This document shows positions 1-8,267 of a stretch of 64,000 nucleotides of DNA, piece after piece. The translations under genes and the position numbers were made by a program. The stretch comes from Chitinophagales bacterium. GTDB lineage: Bacteria > Bacteroidota > Bacteroidia > Chitinophagales > Chitinophagaceae. Under the pieces are notes generated by a model. It was not told the DNA's origin, searched no databases, and worked only from the letters and a program-made list of their open reading frames with translations. Every line of letters begins with the position of its first letter. The first letter of the stretch is position 1. The stretch spans positions 248,001-312,000 of the forward strand of contig JACJXQ010000008.1 in assembly GCA_020636495.1 (NCBI GenBank), given 5' to 3'.

Positions 1-517
1 AAAAGAGTTTCATCCTGCGTACGTATACCTTTCTTTACAAGAAGACATTATCAAAAACAGCATAGCTCTCTTTTCTGTAGAACTACTTTTGCGCTTGCTA
101 CCCGAACAGGCGCCTTTTTCTGAACTTTTTAACCTGTCATATGATTACTTCTGCTCTATTGACAAAACTGATAGTGCATATATAGGCAACTACCCTGTAT
201 ATTTCGTGGTGCAGTGCAGCAATATGCTAGGTTATAACATCAACGGGAATTATTGCGCTGACACTCCTTACCTGAATCTACAGGAGGGTGGTTATACTGC
301 TCATCCTCCCTCTGAAAGACCTTTTGTGACAGACGATGATGCACAAATGCTTGATAAACTCTTAAATGCTAACAATTTTGACCAGGCACAACAGGTTGAG
401 ATGAATGGCAGTGCGCGTTTTCGTATGCTAGACTGGTTGCTGGCATTTATGCATAACCATACTCAGCATATGGGGGAGATACGGTCACTTCCCGTACTTC
501 GGTCAATATTACACTAA
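1..517 (+). CDS. recO: DNA repair protein RecO, C-terminal part (5' end outside window)
   Basis: The frame is open from base 2, giving 171 residues before the stop. RecO works with RecR and RecF to load RecA on gapped DNA in recombinational repair. Family features visible are the helical middle domain followed by the stretch YLNLQEGGYTAHPP and the ending MGEIRSLPVLRSIL, which match the usual RecO C-terminus. The family is about 240 residues long, so roughly the first 70 residues lie upstream of the window. An internal TTG at base 89 is not the start. The gene ends two bases before the stop of the convergent DUF6787 gene. Confidence 0.8.
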   Translation, partial: KEFHPAYVYLSLQEDIIKNSIALFSVELLLRLLPEQAPFSELFNLSYDYFCSIDKTDSAYIGNYPVYFVVQCSNMLGYNINGNYCADTPYLNLQEGGYTAHPPSERPFVTDDDAQMLDKLLNANNFDQAQQVEMNGSARFRMLDWLLAFMHNHTQHMGEIRSLPVLRSILH

Positions 518-518
518 C

Positions 519-800
519 TTATTTTATGATCTTCATGCGTCGGCCAACACGCACCAGGTAGTTTTTGAAAAAGCTGAACTGACCCAGAAATACACTGATG
601 AGCAAAACGCTCACCGGCCACAAAAGGGTAATAAGCAGAACGTACAGCACATAATACAACACCCCCTTGTCTATTTGTACCAGTGCTAATATCTTTCGAC
701 CGGCATAACCACACAAACTTCCTCCAAGGGCAAAAGTGCATAGTATCAGGAATAGTTGTATCCCATTTACTTTCCACTTATTTTTCAGCTTGTCGAACAT
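519..800 (-). CDS. DUF6787 family small membrane protein
   Basis: This 93-residue protein has two hydrophobic segments (about residues 14-32 and 46-72) and a basic C-terminus ending in RVGRRMKIIK, so it is probably an inner-membrane protein. The sequence KWKVNGIQLFLILCTFALGGSLCGYAGRK is recognisable as the conserved core of DUF6787, a family of unknown function in Bacteroidota. It is convergent with recO, with one base between the stops. A -7-like box (TAGATTTG on the minus strand) lies about 33 bases upstream. No function can be assigned from the context. Confidence 0.75.
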   Translation of the reverse strand: MFDKLKNKWKVNGIQLFLILCTFALGGSLCGYAGRKILALVQIDKGVLYYVLYVLLITLLWPVSVLLISVFLGQFSFFKNYLVRVGRRMKIIK

Positions 801-832
801 TAAAAACTGTATAACTGTTTAATTTGCGTGTG

Positions 833-840
833 CAAATCTA
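833..840 (-). promoter_or_regulatory. -7 box of the DUF6787 gene
   Basis: The minus strand reads TAGATTTG, an exact match to the Bacteroidota -7 consensus TAnnTTTG, 33 bases before the start codon. No good -33 TTTG is seen at the expected distance, so support is partial. Confidence 0.4.
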
Positions 841-908
841 AGTTTTATTCTGAAAGCAGTGCCTATTGTGTTTATCTTAGTGATAATTATTGAAAATTCC
901 CGTTCGAG

Positions 909-2585
909 ATGCGACAACTTATATTATTGATATTGTTATTACCTTTTATTGTCACGGCGCAGGAATACCCGCAAGGATATTTTCGGAATCCACTTAATAT
1001 CCCTATTGTACTGGCCGGTAATTTCGGCGAATGCAGATCGAACCATTTTCACAGCGGGCTGGATATCAAAACAGAAAGCAGGGAGAACCTACCCGTATAT
1101 GCGGCGGCTGATGGCTATGTAGCGAGGATAAAAATGCAAAAAGGCGGGTTTGGGCATGCCCTATACCTTGTCCATCCCAACGGATACTCTACACTATATG
1201 CACACCTGAATGATTTTGCTCCCGAAATACAGGAATACATGAAAGCCGAACAATACCGCCGCAAAAGCTGGACTGTAGACCTGTATATACCTGCTTCAAA
1301 GTTTCCTGTAAAAAAAGGTGACCTGATCGCCTACTCCGGTAATACCGGAGGTTCCACAGCACCTCATCTTCATTTTGAGATACGTGATTCACGTACTGAG
1401 AATCCAGTTAACCCACTGCTGTTTGGTTTCGATATCAAAGACAACATTCCCCCTACACCCTACAACGTGGTATTCTACGATATGCTCCAAAGTGTATATG
1501 AGCAAAAGCCATTGTTCAAAACACCCAAAAAAAAAGGGAATATATACTTCATAGATACGGTTATCGTCAGTACGCCTTTAATAGGTATCGGGATTGATGA
1601 GTTTGACTACATGAATGACAGTAAGAACACTCTTACTATGTATAAAGGAGAGCTTTATATGGATGAAGAGCAACAAAGTGAGATAACAATCGACAATATA
1701 TCATATGATATCACCCGCTACCTGCACGCTTTTGCCGATTATAAGACCAAACGGGAAAAAGACCGCTGGGTACAACAGTTCTTTCTGTTGCCCGGCAACC
1801 GCCTGACACATATTTACACGCAACTGAACAAAATGAAAGGCCGGTTAGAAATTGAGGACGGACTGCCACATTTGGTGAAAATGCATTTGGCGGATGCGTT
1901 GGGCAATCCTACAAATATTGAATTCTATGTTCGGTACAATGGGGCAGAACAAGTACCTAATAATTGCGATAGCGGTACACTGTTCAAAGTAAATAAGCCT
2001 AATAGCTTCTCACACCCCAATGTAAAATTCGTACTAGATAGTAAAGACTTATATGACGATGTATGTTTTACATTCATTGAGAAGCCTGATGCGAATGCCT
2101 ACTCAGCACGCTATTACCTGCACAACACGTCTGTGCCCGTACATTCTTATTTCAGTTTGTACATTAAACCAAACAAACCGGTACCATTTGAGCTGCGTAG
2201 CAAAATAGCCCTGGTAGAAGAAGACAATAATAAAGACTATGGCAAAGCTGCTGTTTATGACAATGGATGGTACCGGGCGTCTACCCGCAACTTTGGCCAA
2301 TACAGACTTGTGGCCGATAACACGCCTCCTTCTATCATACCTATGCAAAGCAGGGAGGCATTGTTGAAATCAAGTCGTATCACTTTTAAAGTTAATGAAG
2401 ATATTACGTCTGTTGACAAGTTTGATGCAACGCTGGACGGGCAGTGGGTTCCTTTTGAACAAAGTGGCGATGTATTCTTTTATACCTTTGATGATCATTG
2501 TCCCAAAGGAGACCATGAACTTATCATCACGGCTGCTGATGAGAATGGGAACGAAGAGACGATCAAATACTCATTCAAAAGATAA
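909..2585 (+). CDS. M23 family metallopeptidase (LytM-type), exported
   Basis: This 558-residue protein starts with a signal peptide (MRQLILLILLLPFIVTA, cleavage near Q18). The M23 peptidase domain spans about residues 25-175. The zinc ligands are visible as H48-x3-D52 in NHFHSGLDIK and as HLHFE at about residues 153-157. M23 enzymes cut peptide crosslinks in peptidoglycan or act as activators in cell division. The remaining 380 residues are beta-rich and end in a segment resembling an Ig-like or Big domain (TPPSIIPMQ onwards). Such long M23 proteins are common in Bacteroidota, where they act in the periplasm. The gene is followed 6 bases later by bcp, so the two are probably cotranscribed. 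Confidence 0.85.
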   Translation: MRQLILLILLLPFIVTAQEYPQGYFRNPLNIPIVLAGNFGECRSNHFHSGLDIKTESRENLPVYAAADGYVARIKMQKGGFGHALYLVHPNGYSTLYAHLNDFAPEIQEYMKAEQYRRKSWTVDLYIPASKFPVKKGDLIAYSGNTGGSTAPHLHFEIRDSRTENPVNPLLFGFDIKDNIPPTPYNVVFYDMLQSVYEQKPLFKTPKKKGNIYFIDTVIVSTPLIGIGIDEFDYMNDSKNTLTMYKGELYMDEEQQSEITIDNISYDITRYLHAFADYKTKREKDRWVQQFFLLPGNRLTHIYTQLNKMKGRLEIEDGLPHLVKMHLADALGNPTNIEFYVRYNGAEQVPNNCDSGTLFKVNKPNSFSHPNVKFVLDSKDLYDDVCFTFIEKPDANAYSARYYLHNTSVPVHSYFSLYIKPNKPVPFELRSKIALVEEDNNKDYGKAAVYDNGWYRASTRNFGQYRLVADNTPPSIIPMQSREALLKSSRITFKVNEDITSVDKFDATLDGQWVPFEQSGDVFFYTFDDHCPKGDHELIITAADENGNEETIKYSFKR

Positions 2586-2591
2586 TATACA

Positions 2592-3053
2592 ATGGAATTA
2601 AAAGCAGGTGACAAAGCACCCTTATTTAAAGCAAAAGACCAGCACGGAAATACTATATCGCTGGGAGATTATAAAGGCAAAAAACTGGTGATATACTTCT
2701 ATCCTGAAGATGATACCGAACTGTGTACCAAACAAGCATGCAACTTCAGGGACAGCAGGAAAGACCTGGAAAAGTATGGCATCACAGTATTGGGTGTCAG
2801 CCCTGATACCAAAGACAGTCATGTACACTTTACGGAAAAGTTCAAACTCAACTTTCCACTGCTGGTAGACCCTGAAAAGAAAATATCAGGACTTTACGGT
2901 ACATGGGGCGAGAAGAATATGTATGGCAATATTGTTATCGGAATGCGTCGCTGGACCTTCCTCATTAACGAAGATGGCACTATACAGCACATCATTAAAA
3001 AACCAAAGACTGGTAACGATACTGTGCAGATACTAGCTAAGTGGGGGCTTTAG
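2592..3053 (+). CDS. bcp: Thioredoxin-dependent thiol peroxidase (Bcp/PrxQ type)
   Basis: The 153-residue protein is a peroxiredoxin that reduces hydrogen peroxide and organic hydroperoxides with thioredoxin as donor, in the cytoplasm. The thioredoxin fold and the motif DDTELCTKQACNFRD are clear: the peroxidatic cysteine is C45 and the resolving cysteine C50, the spacing of two-cysteine Bcp enzymes. The usual TPGCT motif is here TELCT, a substitution in the loop before the catalytic cysteine. Length fits the family. It follows the M23 gene by 6 bases. Its stop overlaps the stop of the convergent DUF5686 gene by 4 bases. Confidence 0.9.
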   Translation: MELKAGDKAPLFKAKDQHGNTISLGDYKGKKLVIYFYPEDDTELCTKQACNFRDSRKDLEKYGITVLGVSPDTKDSHVHFTEKFKLNFPLLVDPEKKISGLYGTWGEKNMYGNIVIGMRRWTFLINEDGTIQHIIKKPKTGNDTVQILAKWGL

Positions 3054-5635
3054 AAGTTCAGCCTCATACTACCAAACACGCCAAAATCCCGGCGTAGGTT
3101 CTCATTTGGAATGCTTTTAGGCGTTACACGCCACACAAAGTCTACGCGAAATATCTTCAATATATTCTCAATACCTGTGCCCACCTCCAGATATGGTTTC
3201 CCATCCAGTGAACGGAAGGTAAATCCTTTGTCGAAGTTATAGGCTTTGTTGGCGTCGCTCAATGAGCCTACAAGGCCTTTGGCCGTCCAGAACTGGCGAA
3301 ACTTAAGCTTTTTCACCAATGGAATGTATTTCAGCAATCCGCCACCCAGGCTATGTTCCAGGTTGATGCCAATATACTGGTCACTCAGGAACTCGTATTG
3401 GTTCATCATATTGAATGCGTACTTGTTATATGAGTAATATTCGTTACCTGGATGCTGCTCCAGCAACGGATAAGGCAACGTGCCAAAATATTTACCCATG
3501 AACAGGTTTACATACAACTGGCCCATTGCGGGTATTCGCCAGTTGTCCGATACTGTGAGTGTTACACGCTGGTAGTCATAATCGCTTTTAAGCACGTTCT
3601 TCAGTCCTAATGCCAGACGCATTTCAACTATCGGGTATTTGCTGCCCAGGCTGTAGCGGTAATAATTACCGTTCAGGAACCTTTCTTTATAGGCATACCT
3701 CAACCTAACATTTACTTCGCTGTTGGTAACCGTCGGTGAGGCATTGCCATTCACATCTCTGAATATACTGGACGAAGGCAGAGGATCATAGGGATCATAT
3801 ATTTTATGATATACAGTAAGCATCTGGCTGAAACCGCTGAAGAATTCATGGTAAAACTCAAACCTTACATCATCGGCAAATACGTATTTCAGGGGTATGC
3901 CAGATTTTCTGATCAGAGATGTTGCTATGTTGTTAAAGGTAACCCTGTCATAATAATTCACAGTATAATCTATATCTCTTGTATAAGCAAAATTGAAGTA
4001 CATGCGTGGCTGTCGCTTAATCAGCCAGAATGCGTTCATGTTGTATTTATATCTATTGTCACCTACACCATACGCCAGATAACCATTCAGATAGATACTC
4101 TTAAACAATTTAGGTGTTGTTCCTAATGAGAACTGGAAACGGTTGCCTTCTATCTGGTTGTTGCTGTAAGCATTCCAGTACGGACCAACTTCTATCGGGC
4201 CAAATTTATACCCTCCTGTTGCAAATATTTTACCCAGTGTTTTCAACCTATTGTAAGCCCTGTTGTTTTCCAGCGAGTCATACATATCATATATGCCCTG
4301 TTCATTTCTATTCAGCTTTTCATGTCGTGCATGCTCCCAGAAGGCTTCACCCATACTAGTAGCACTGTCTGCCACCACAACATCTTTCTTAAAGCTCTTA
4401 CCGTTCACTGTCTCGCTGATCTCAGGTTTGTTTACCTCAAGGTCTTTGTAAGAAGTCGTTTTTCTAACAATAAAGCCAGGGATCTTTACCAACCCTTCCT
4501 GGCTTATTGCCAGTTCTGCGGTAATGTTCTCTTTAGTGCAGAACCATAATGAATCACCAAACGGTTCATACTCTTTATAAAAAGAAGATTTCTTTACCCA
4601 GTTCACATTAGCAGCTGCAGGCATGTCAGCCGATATGTGTTGTATCGCAAATACAGAGTCTACTATTTTCAATATACCTTCAAAACAGTTCTCGCCTTTG
4701 CGTTGTGGCTCAAAATGCAGGGTGATGATATTATGACCGTATAACTGTTGTGTATCTCTGATCCTATACTTATAAAAAGCGAGTGCATTATTACTGGCCG
4801 GGCTGATGAATTCCTTATCAAAAAATGGCAGCCTGTTCTCGTATGGGTCAATAGCCAGGTATATCTTACCCAGGTATTGAGACATACTGTTCATCATGTT
4901 CTTATTGTTAATGACCTTTACCTGCGTCGCCTTTATATATTCCTTACTTTTTTTCGGTTCCCGCTGATAGTAATAGTCCGACAGAGCCTCTGTCAGATAC
5001 ATGGGTAGAAAAGGCTGATCATACGAGTTAGAATCTGTATTCTCGAATACGAAGCCTAATTGTTTAAGGTATGGTACAGGCAGCTTTTCAAAGGTTTTGC
5101 GGTTCAGGTTCAGCAGGTCAAGTTCTATCTTATTATAAGATTCATATTTATAATTCTCCAGCCTTGAAGTACTATTTACAGGTTTTTGACGAATTACAGT
5201 CTTCATCAAGGTTATAGCAGGGTCTTCTCCTGGCTTGATGATCACCTCCTTCATAAAGTTCGATGAACGTTCCAGTTCTATATTATAAGTAGCCTTCTTT
5301 TTACCTTTATCTATTTTTACAGCTTTGTGTTCATAACCTATCACCTGAGCTTTAATACTGTCACCTGGCAACAATGCCACCTCTATAAGGTACACACCAT
5401 CTGCATCTGTAACTGTACCTACCTGGCTACCGGTGATGAATACAGGTGCAAAAGGTACAGGTTGTCCGTCTTCAGCATCCGTTATCTTGCCTGTAAGCAC
5501 ATAACCATTGAAATATTGCTTTCTTACAGGCTGGTTCAGCGACTCTTTTTTCTTCAACGAGTCGTTGGTTTGCGCATGCAGGTGCACTACCATAAATAAT
5601 AACAACAATAAAATACCTGCCTGCTTAATATTCAT
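3050..5635 (-). CDS. DUF5686 family outer-membrane protein with carboxypeptidase-regulatory-like N-terminal domain
   Basis: The 861-residue protein has a signal peptide (MNIKQAGILLLLLFMVVHLHAQ). A CarboxypepD_reg-like beta-sandwich follows at about residues 45-130 (GYVLTGKITDAEDGQPVPFAPVFI), then a long DUF5686 region that ends in alternating beta strands and a terminal phenylalanine (FGSMRLNF), typical of an outer-membrane barrel. Such proteins are widespread in Bacteroidota and their job is unknown; the N-terminal domain resembles that of TonB-dependent receptors. The gene stands alone on the minus strand and its stop overlaps that of bcp. Confidence 0.8.
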   Translation of the reverse strand: MNIKQAGILLLLLFMVVHLHAQTNDSLKKKESLNQPVRKQYFNGYVLTGKITDAEDGQPVPFAPVFITGSQVGTVTDADGVYLIEVALLPGDSIKAQVIGYEHKAVKIDKGKKKATYNIELERSSNFMKEVIIKPGEDPAITLMKTVIRQKPVNSTSRLENYKYESYNKIELDLLNLNRKTFEKLPVPYLKQLGFVFENTDSNSYDQPFLPMYLTEALSDYYYQREPKKSKEYIKATQVKVINNKNMMNSMSQYLGKIYLAIDPYENRLPFFDKEFISPASNNALAFYKYRIRDTQQLYGHNIITLHFEPQRKGENCFEGILKIVDSVFAIQHISADMPAAANVNWVKKSSFYKEYEPFGDSLWFCTKENITAELAISQEGLVKIPGFIVRKTTSYKDLEVNKPEISETVNGKSFKKDVVVADSATSMGEAFWEHARHEKLNRNEQGIYDMYDSLENNRAYNRLKTLGKIFATGGYKFGPIEVGPYWNAYSNNQIEGNRFQFSLGTTPKLFKSIYLNGYLAYGVGDNRYKYNMNAFWLIKRQPRMYFNFAYTRDIDYTVNYYDRVTFNNIATSLIRKSGIPLKYVFADDVRFEFYHEFFSGFSQMLTVYHKIYDPYDPLPSSSIFRDVNGNASPTVTNSEVNVRLRYAYKERFLNGNYYRYSLGSKYPIVEMRLALGLKNVLKSDYDYQRVTLTVSDNWRIPAMGQLYVNLFMGKYFGTLPYPLLEQHPGNEYYSYNKYAFNMMNQYEFLSDQYIGINLEHSLGGGLLKYIPLVKKLKFRQFWTAKGLVGSLSDANKAYNFDKGFTFRSLDGKPYLEVGTGIENILKIFRVDFVWRVTPKSIPNENLRRDFGVFGSMRLNF

Positions 5636-5777
5636 AATACTTTGGGGTGCACAGCCTCAAACACGAATGTTAATGACCGCTCATAAGCCCTGTAGCTTAA
5701 CATTAAAACAACAGGGAAATAAAAAAGTATGCAAAAATACGATAGCATATTGGTAAACCACTATATTTATGACCGTT

Positions 5778-6278
5778 ATGGATCTGAAGAAATTTGCTAA
5801 GAAAGCCGACAAAAAAAAGGGCAAACTCATAAAATTCCTTAATAAACTGGATAGGATAGTGCCTGAAGACTTGCCCGTACTGGTAGCTGAGATAGAGAAA
5901 GCCGTTTGGGAAGATGTTAATTGCCTGGAATGTGCTAATTGCTGCAAAACCATGACGCCCACCTATACCAATAAAGACATAGCCCGAATTTCCAAACACA
6001 TGGGCATGACACCAAAACAGTTCAAAGACAAATGGCTGTATAAAGACGAGGATGGAGACTGGATGAATACAGCTACTCCTTGTCAGTTTCTGGGTAGCGA
6101 CAATAAATGTACCATATATGAAATACGCCCTGCTGACTGTGCAGAGTTCCCGCATCATAACAAAAAGCCTTTCGAGTTGTACAATGATACCTTCATAGGT
6201 AACGTACCTCGCTGCCCTGCTACATTCGAGCTTGTAAACAAGCTCAGAAAAAGAGTGGAGAAGGAATACGAATGGTAA
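5778..6278 (+). CDS. YkgJ family cysteine cluster protein
   Basis: The protein (166 residues from this start) contains the cysteine cluster CLECANCCKT, followed by CQFLGSDNKCTIYEIRPADC, the pattern of the YkgJ family, thought to bind zinc or an iron-sulfur cluster. The N-terminus is strongly basic (KKFAKKADKKKGK). An ATG lies three codons further upstream at 5769, but it overlaps a -7-like box (TATATTTA, 5762-5769). A transcript from that box would begin near 5778, so the ATG at 5778 is preferred. The substrate or partner is unknown. The gene is convergent with the haem lipoprotein gene across a short AT-rich palindrome (6299-6319). Confidence 0.8.
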   Translation: MDLKKFAKKADKKKGKLIKFLNKLDRIVPEDLPVLVAEIEKAVWEDVNCLECANCCKTMTPTYTNKDIARISKHMGMTPKQFKDKWLYKDEDGDWMNTATPCQFLGSDNKCTIYEIRPADCAEFPHHNKKPFELYNDTFIGNVPRCPATFELVNKLRKRVEKEYEW

Positions 6279-6313
6279 GCCCTTATATTCTTTTACTCAA
6301 TTAAATACTGAAT

Positions 6314-6634
6314 TTAATTATTGATAGCCCCATTATTGATCCAGCACTCAATCTGTTTCCTTTCTGTTGACGACAACGAGTTGTTCGGCGGCATTGATTT
6401 AGTGGTCACCACTGCGCTCTTCAACCTGCCGCTTTTATAATAGGCATACACATTGTCATAATTGGTAAAGTTCCCTATCGATGAATTACCTGAATGACAA
6501 CCACTTGTAGCGCACTTCGAGCTTATGAGCGGTTTGATAGTTGAGGAGTAAGCAACTGTACTACAGTCTACGGGCGTTGATTTTTTACAGGAAAAAATAA
6601 ACAGGCAAAACCCGATAATGGCGTAGCGCTTCAT
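6314..6634 (-). CDS. Cytochrome c-like lipoprotein with an unusual CX4CH haem motif
   Basis: This is a 106-residue exported lipoprotein: the N-terminus MKRYAIIGFCLFIFSC ends in a lipobox with C16 as the lipidated cysteine, followed by a charged KKSTP linker. The motif KCATSGCH has four residues between the cysteines, rather than the usual two, before the histidine that would bind haem iron. A methionine in KSMPPNN is a plausible sixth ligand. Similar small proteins annotated as planctomycete-type or c-type cytochromes occur in Bacteroidota. A role in electron transfer at the membrane surface is inferred only. Two 15-bp direct repeats lie upstream. Confidence 0.65.
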   Translation of the reverse strand: MKRYAIIGFCLFIFSCKKSTPVDCSTVAYSSTIKPLISSKCATSGCHSGNSSIGNFTNYDNVYAYYKSGRLKSAVVTTKSMPPNNSLSSTERKQIECWINNGAINN

Positions 6635-6702
6635 GTTTGTTGTTTTGTTTGTATCAAAAACGCTAATGTCCCTTCACTAGTATTTAAACATTGTGTTTTT
6701 GT

Positions 6703-6738
6703 GATGAACATGGATATTCTGTAGATGAACATGGATAT
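6703..6738. repeat. Two 15-bp direct repeats, 21 bp apart, upstream of the haem lipoprotein gene
   Basis: GATGAACATGGATAT occurs at 6703-6717 and again, identical, at 6724-6738. The period of 21 bp is two turns of the DNA helix, as expected for two copies of a protein binding site on the same face. They lie 69-104 bp upstream of the minus-strand lipoprotein start. The binding protein is unknown. Confidence 0.5.
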
Positions 6739-6770
6739 ATTAATACCGTGACGGTAGAGATTTGACCAAT

Positions 6771-6803
6771 AAAAAAATCCCTGTATGAATATCATACAGG
6801 GAT
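6771..6803 (-). terminator. Rho-independent terminator of the DUF2795 gene
   Basis: A perfect 12-bp stem (ATCCCTGTATGA and its complement, 3-base loop, 6777-6803) is followed on the minus strand by a run of T. It lies just after the stop of the DUF2795 gene, which reads towards it. Confidence 0.88.
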
Positions 6804-6821
6804 GTAGTGTTTTATCAATTA

Positions 6822-7043
6822 TTAATATTCGTCTTCGTTAAAGAAGAAATCCTCTTGAGTAGGATAGTCAGGCCATATGTCTTCAATGCCTTCATATATC
6901 TCACCCTCGTCGTCCAGCTCCTGGATGTTCTCAACCACCTCAAGCGGTGCTCCCGAACGGATAGCGTAATCTATCAACTCGTCTTTTGTCGCCGGCCATG
7001 GTGCATCTTCAAGATGTGATGCTAATTCGAGTGTCCAAAACAT
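6822..7043 (-). CDS. DUF2795 domain-containing small acidic protein
   Basis: The 73-residue protein is strongly acidic and has the DUF2795 pattern MFWTLELASHLEDAPWPATKDELIDYAIRSGAP, ending in an aromatic and acidic tail. The family is common in Bacteroidota, where this type is highly conserved, and its function is unknown. The gene is a complete single transcription unit: a near-perfect promoter (7077-7107) lies upstream and a strong terminator directly downstream, which suggests it is well expressed. Confidence 0.85.
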   Translation of the reverse strand: MFWTLELASHLEDAPWPATKDELIDYAIRSGAPLEVVENIQELDDEGEIYEGIEDIWPDYPTQEDFFFNEDEY

Positions 7044-7076
7044 ATTAAATTTATTTTATTGTATTACTTGCTCCCG

Positions 7077-7107
7077 CAAATGTAAGTTTTCAATTTACAA
7101 TTACAAA
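7077..7107 (-). promoter_or_regulatory. Consensus Bacteroidota promoter of the DUF2795 gene
   Basis: On the minus strand TTTG (7104-7107) is followed after exactly 19 bases by TACATTTG (7077-7084), a perfect match to the TTTG-N19-TAnnTTTG consensus of the primary sigma factor of Bacteroidota. The start codon is 34 bases beyond the -7 box. Confidence 0.75.
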
Positions 7108-7178
7108 CTTTTTAATTTTAATGTAACAATATTGATTTTTCAATGACATTGCTTGATGAAATTTAATATAGGTAATTG

Positions 7179-7208
7179 TTTGGTTAAGCTGTCTTTTTAA
7201 TAGATTTT
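7179..7208 (+). promoter_or_regulatory. Promoter of the LolD-type ATPase gene
   Basis: TTTG (7179-7182) and TAGATTTT (7201-7208) are 18 bases apart; one base of the -7 box differs from TAnnTTTG. The ATG is only 6 bases after the -7 box, so the mRNA would be leaderless or nearly so. Confidence 0.55.
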
Positions 7209-7214
7209 TACATC

Positions 7215-7883
7215 ATGCTGGTAGCCGATAACCTTGTTAAAAAATATGGCGATCTTACCGTCGTCGGCGGTGTGTCTTTGCAAGTTGGCAAGGGCGAGGT
7301 GGTTTCGGTTATCGGGGCATCGGGTGCGGGCAAAAGCACCTTGCTGCACCTGCTGGGAGGATTGGATAAACCGGATAGCGGGCAGGTAACTATACATAAC
7401 ACTGATCTTTTTGCCCTACAACAGAAAAAACAGGCAGCGTTCCGCAATAAGCATATGGGCTTTGTGTTCCAGTTTCACCACCTATTGCCCGAGTTTACAG
7501 CAATAGAGAATGTAGCTGTACCGTTATGGATAAGTGGCAAAGGGAAAAAACAAGCTCTTGAAGAGGCTGCTGAGATACTGCATGTAGTAGGGCTGTCAGC
7601 CCGGATTAATAATAAGCCGTCTGAACTTTCAGGCGGCGAGCAACAACGTGTGGCTATAGCAAGGGCTCTGGTCAACAAACCGGATGTAATTATGGCTGAC
7701 GAACCTACAGGCAACCTTGATAGTAATAACGCAGAGGCCATACACCGCCTTTTTTTGAGCCTGAGAGAACAATTCGGGCAAACATTTGTAATGATAACAC
7801 ACAATGATGAACTAGCCGGAATGACCGACAGGACGCTGATTATGAAGGACGGAAAAATAATTGAGGAGCGTCACAATAATTAA
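7215..7883 (+). CDS. lolD: ABC transporter ATP-binding protein, LolD type
   Basis: The 222-residue ATPase shows Walker A GASGAGKST (about residues 34-42), the signature LSGGEQQR, Walker B VIMADEP followed by TGNLD, and the switch histidine in MITHND. The length and the TGNLDSNNAE segment fit the LolD/MacB/FtsE group. LolD drives release of lipoproteins from the inner membrane to the LolA chaperone. No LolC/E permease gene is adjacent, so the assignment among related ATPases is by family resemblance. A promoter with its -7 box 6 bases before the ATG supports this start. Confidence 0.75.
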   Translation: MLVADNLVKKYGDLTVVGGVSLQVGKGEVVSVIGASGAGKSTLLHLLGGLDKPDSGQVTIHNTDLFALQQKKQAAFRNKHMGFVFQFHHLLPEFTAIENVAVPLWISGKGKKQALEEAAEILHVVGLSARINNKPSELSGGEQQRVAIARALVNKPDVIMADEPTGNLDSNNAEAIHRLFLSLREQFGQTFVMITHNDELAGMTDRTLIMKDGKIIEERHNN

Positions 7884-7936
7884 TATTATATTTATAATAC
7901 TTATTATAAAACAGGCGGAAAAGAAGAAATTTGGAT

Positions 7937-7971
7937 ATTGCTTTTTCGTTTTGGTAAAAAGTATATTTTTG
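7937..7971 (+). promoter_or_regulatory. Probable promoter of acpP
   Basis: TATTTTTG (7964-7971) matches TAnnTTTG exactly, and ATTG (7937-7940) is a 3 of 4 match to the -33 box at 23 bases. The acpP start is 24 bases downstream. Confidence 0.5.
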
Positions 7972-7994
7972 CACCATAATTAAATGCATAAATC

Positions 7995-8231
7995 ATGTCT
8001 GAAATTGCAACTCGCGTTAAGAAAATTATCGTGGACAAACTGGGTGTAGACGAATCAGAAGTTACCCCTGAAGCTAGTTTTACTAACGACCTGGGAGCTG
8101 ATTCTCTGGATACAGTAGAATTGATCATGGAATTCGAAAAAGAATTCAACATCTCTATCCCTGACGAACAGGCAGAGACCATTACTACTGTAGGCCAGGC
8201 TATATCTTACCTGGAAGAGCACGTAAAGTAA
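7995..8231 (+). CDS. acpP: Acyl carrier protein
   Basis: This 78-residue acidic protein carries growing acyl chains in fatty acid synthesis. The phosphopantetheine attachment serine is S37 in the motif GADSLDTVEL, and the length and four-helix pattern are typical. It is the first gene of the acpP-fabF-rnc cluster, an arrangement common in Bacteroidota and other bacteria; fabF starts 36 bases later. Expression is expected to be high and a promoter is seen at 7937-7971. Confidence 0.96.
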   Translation: MSEIATRVKKIIVDKLGVDESEVTPEASFTNDLGADSLDTVELIMEFEKEFNISIPDEQAETITTVGQAISYLEEHVK

Positions 8232-8267
8232 ATTTTGATTTAGAATTAGTTAACTGAAATTGTTTCA

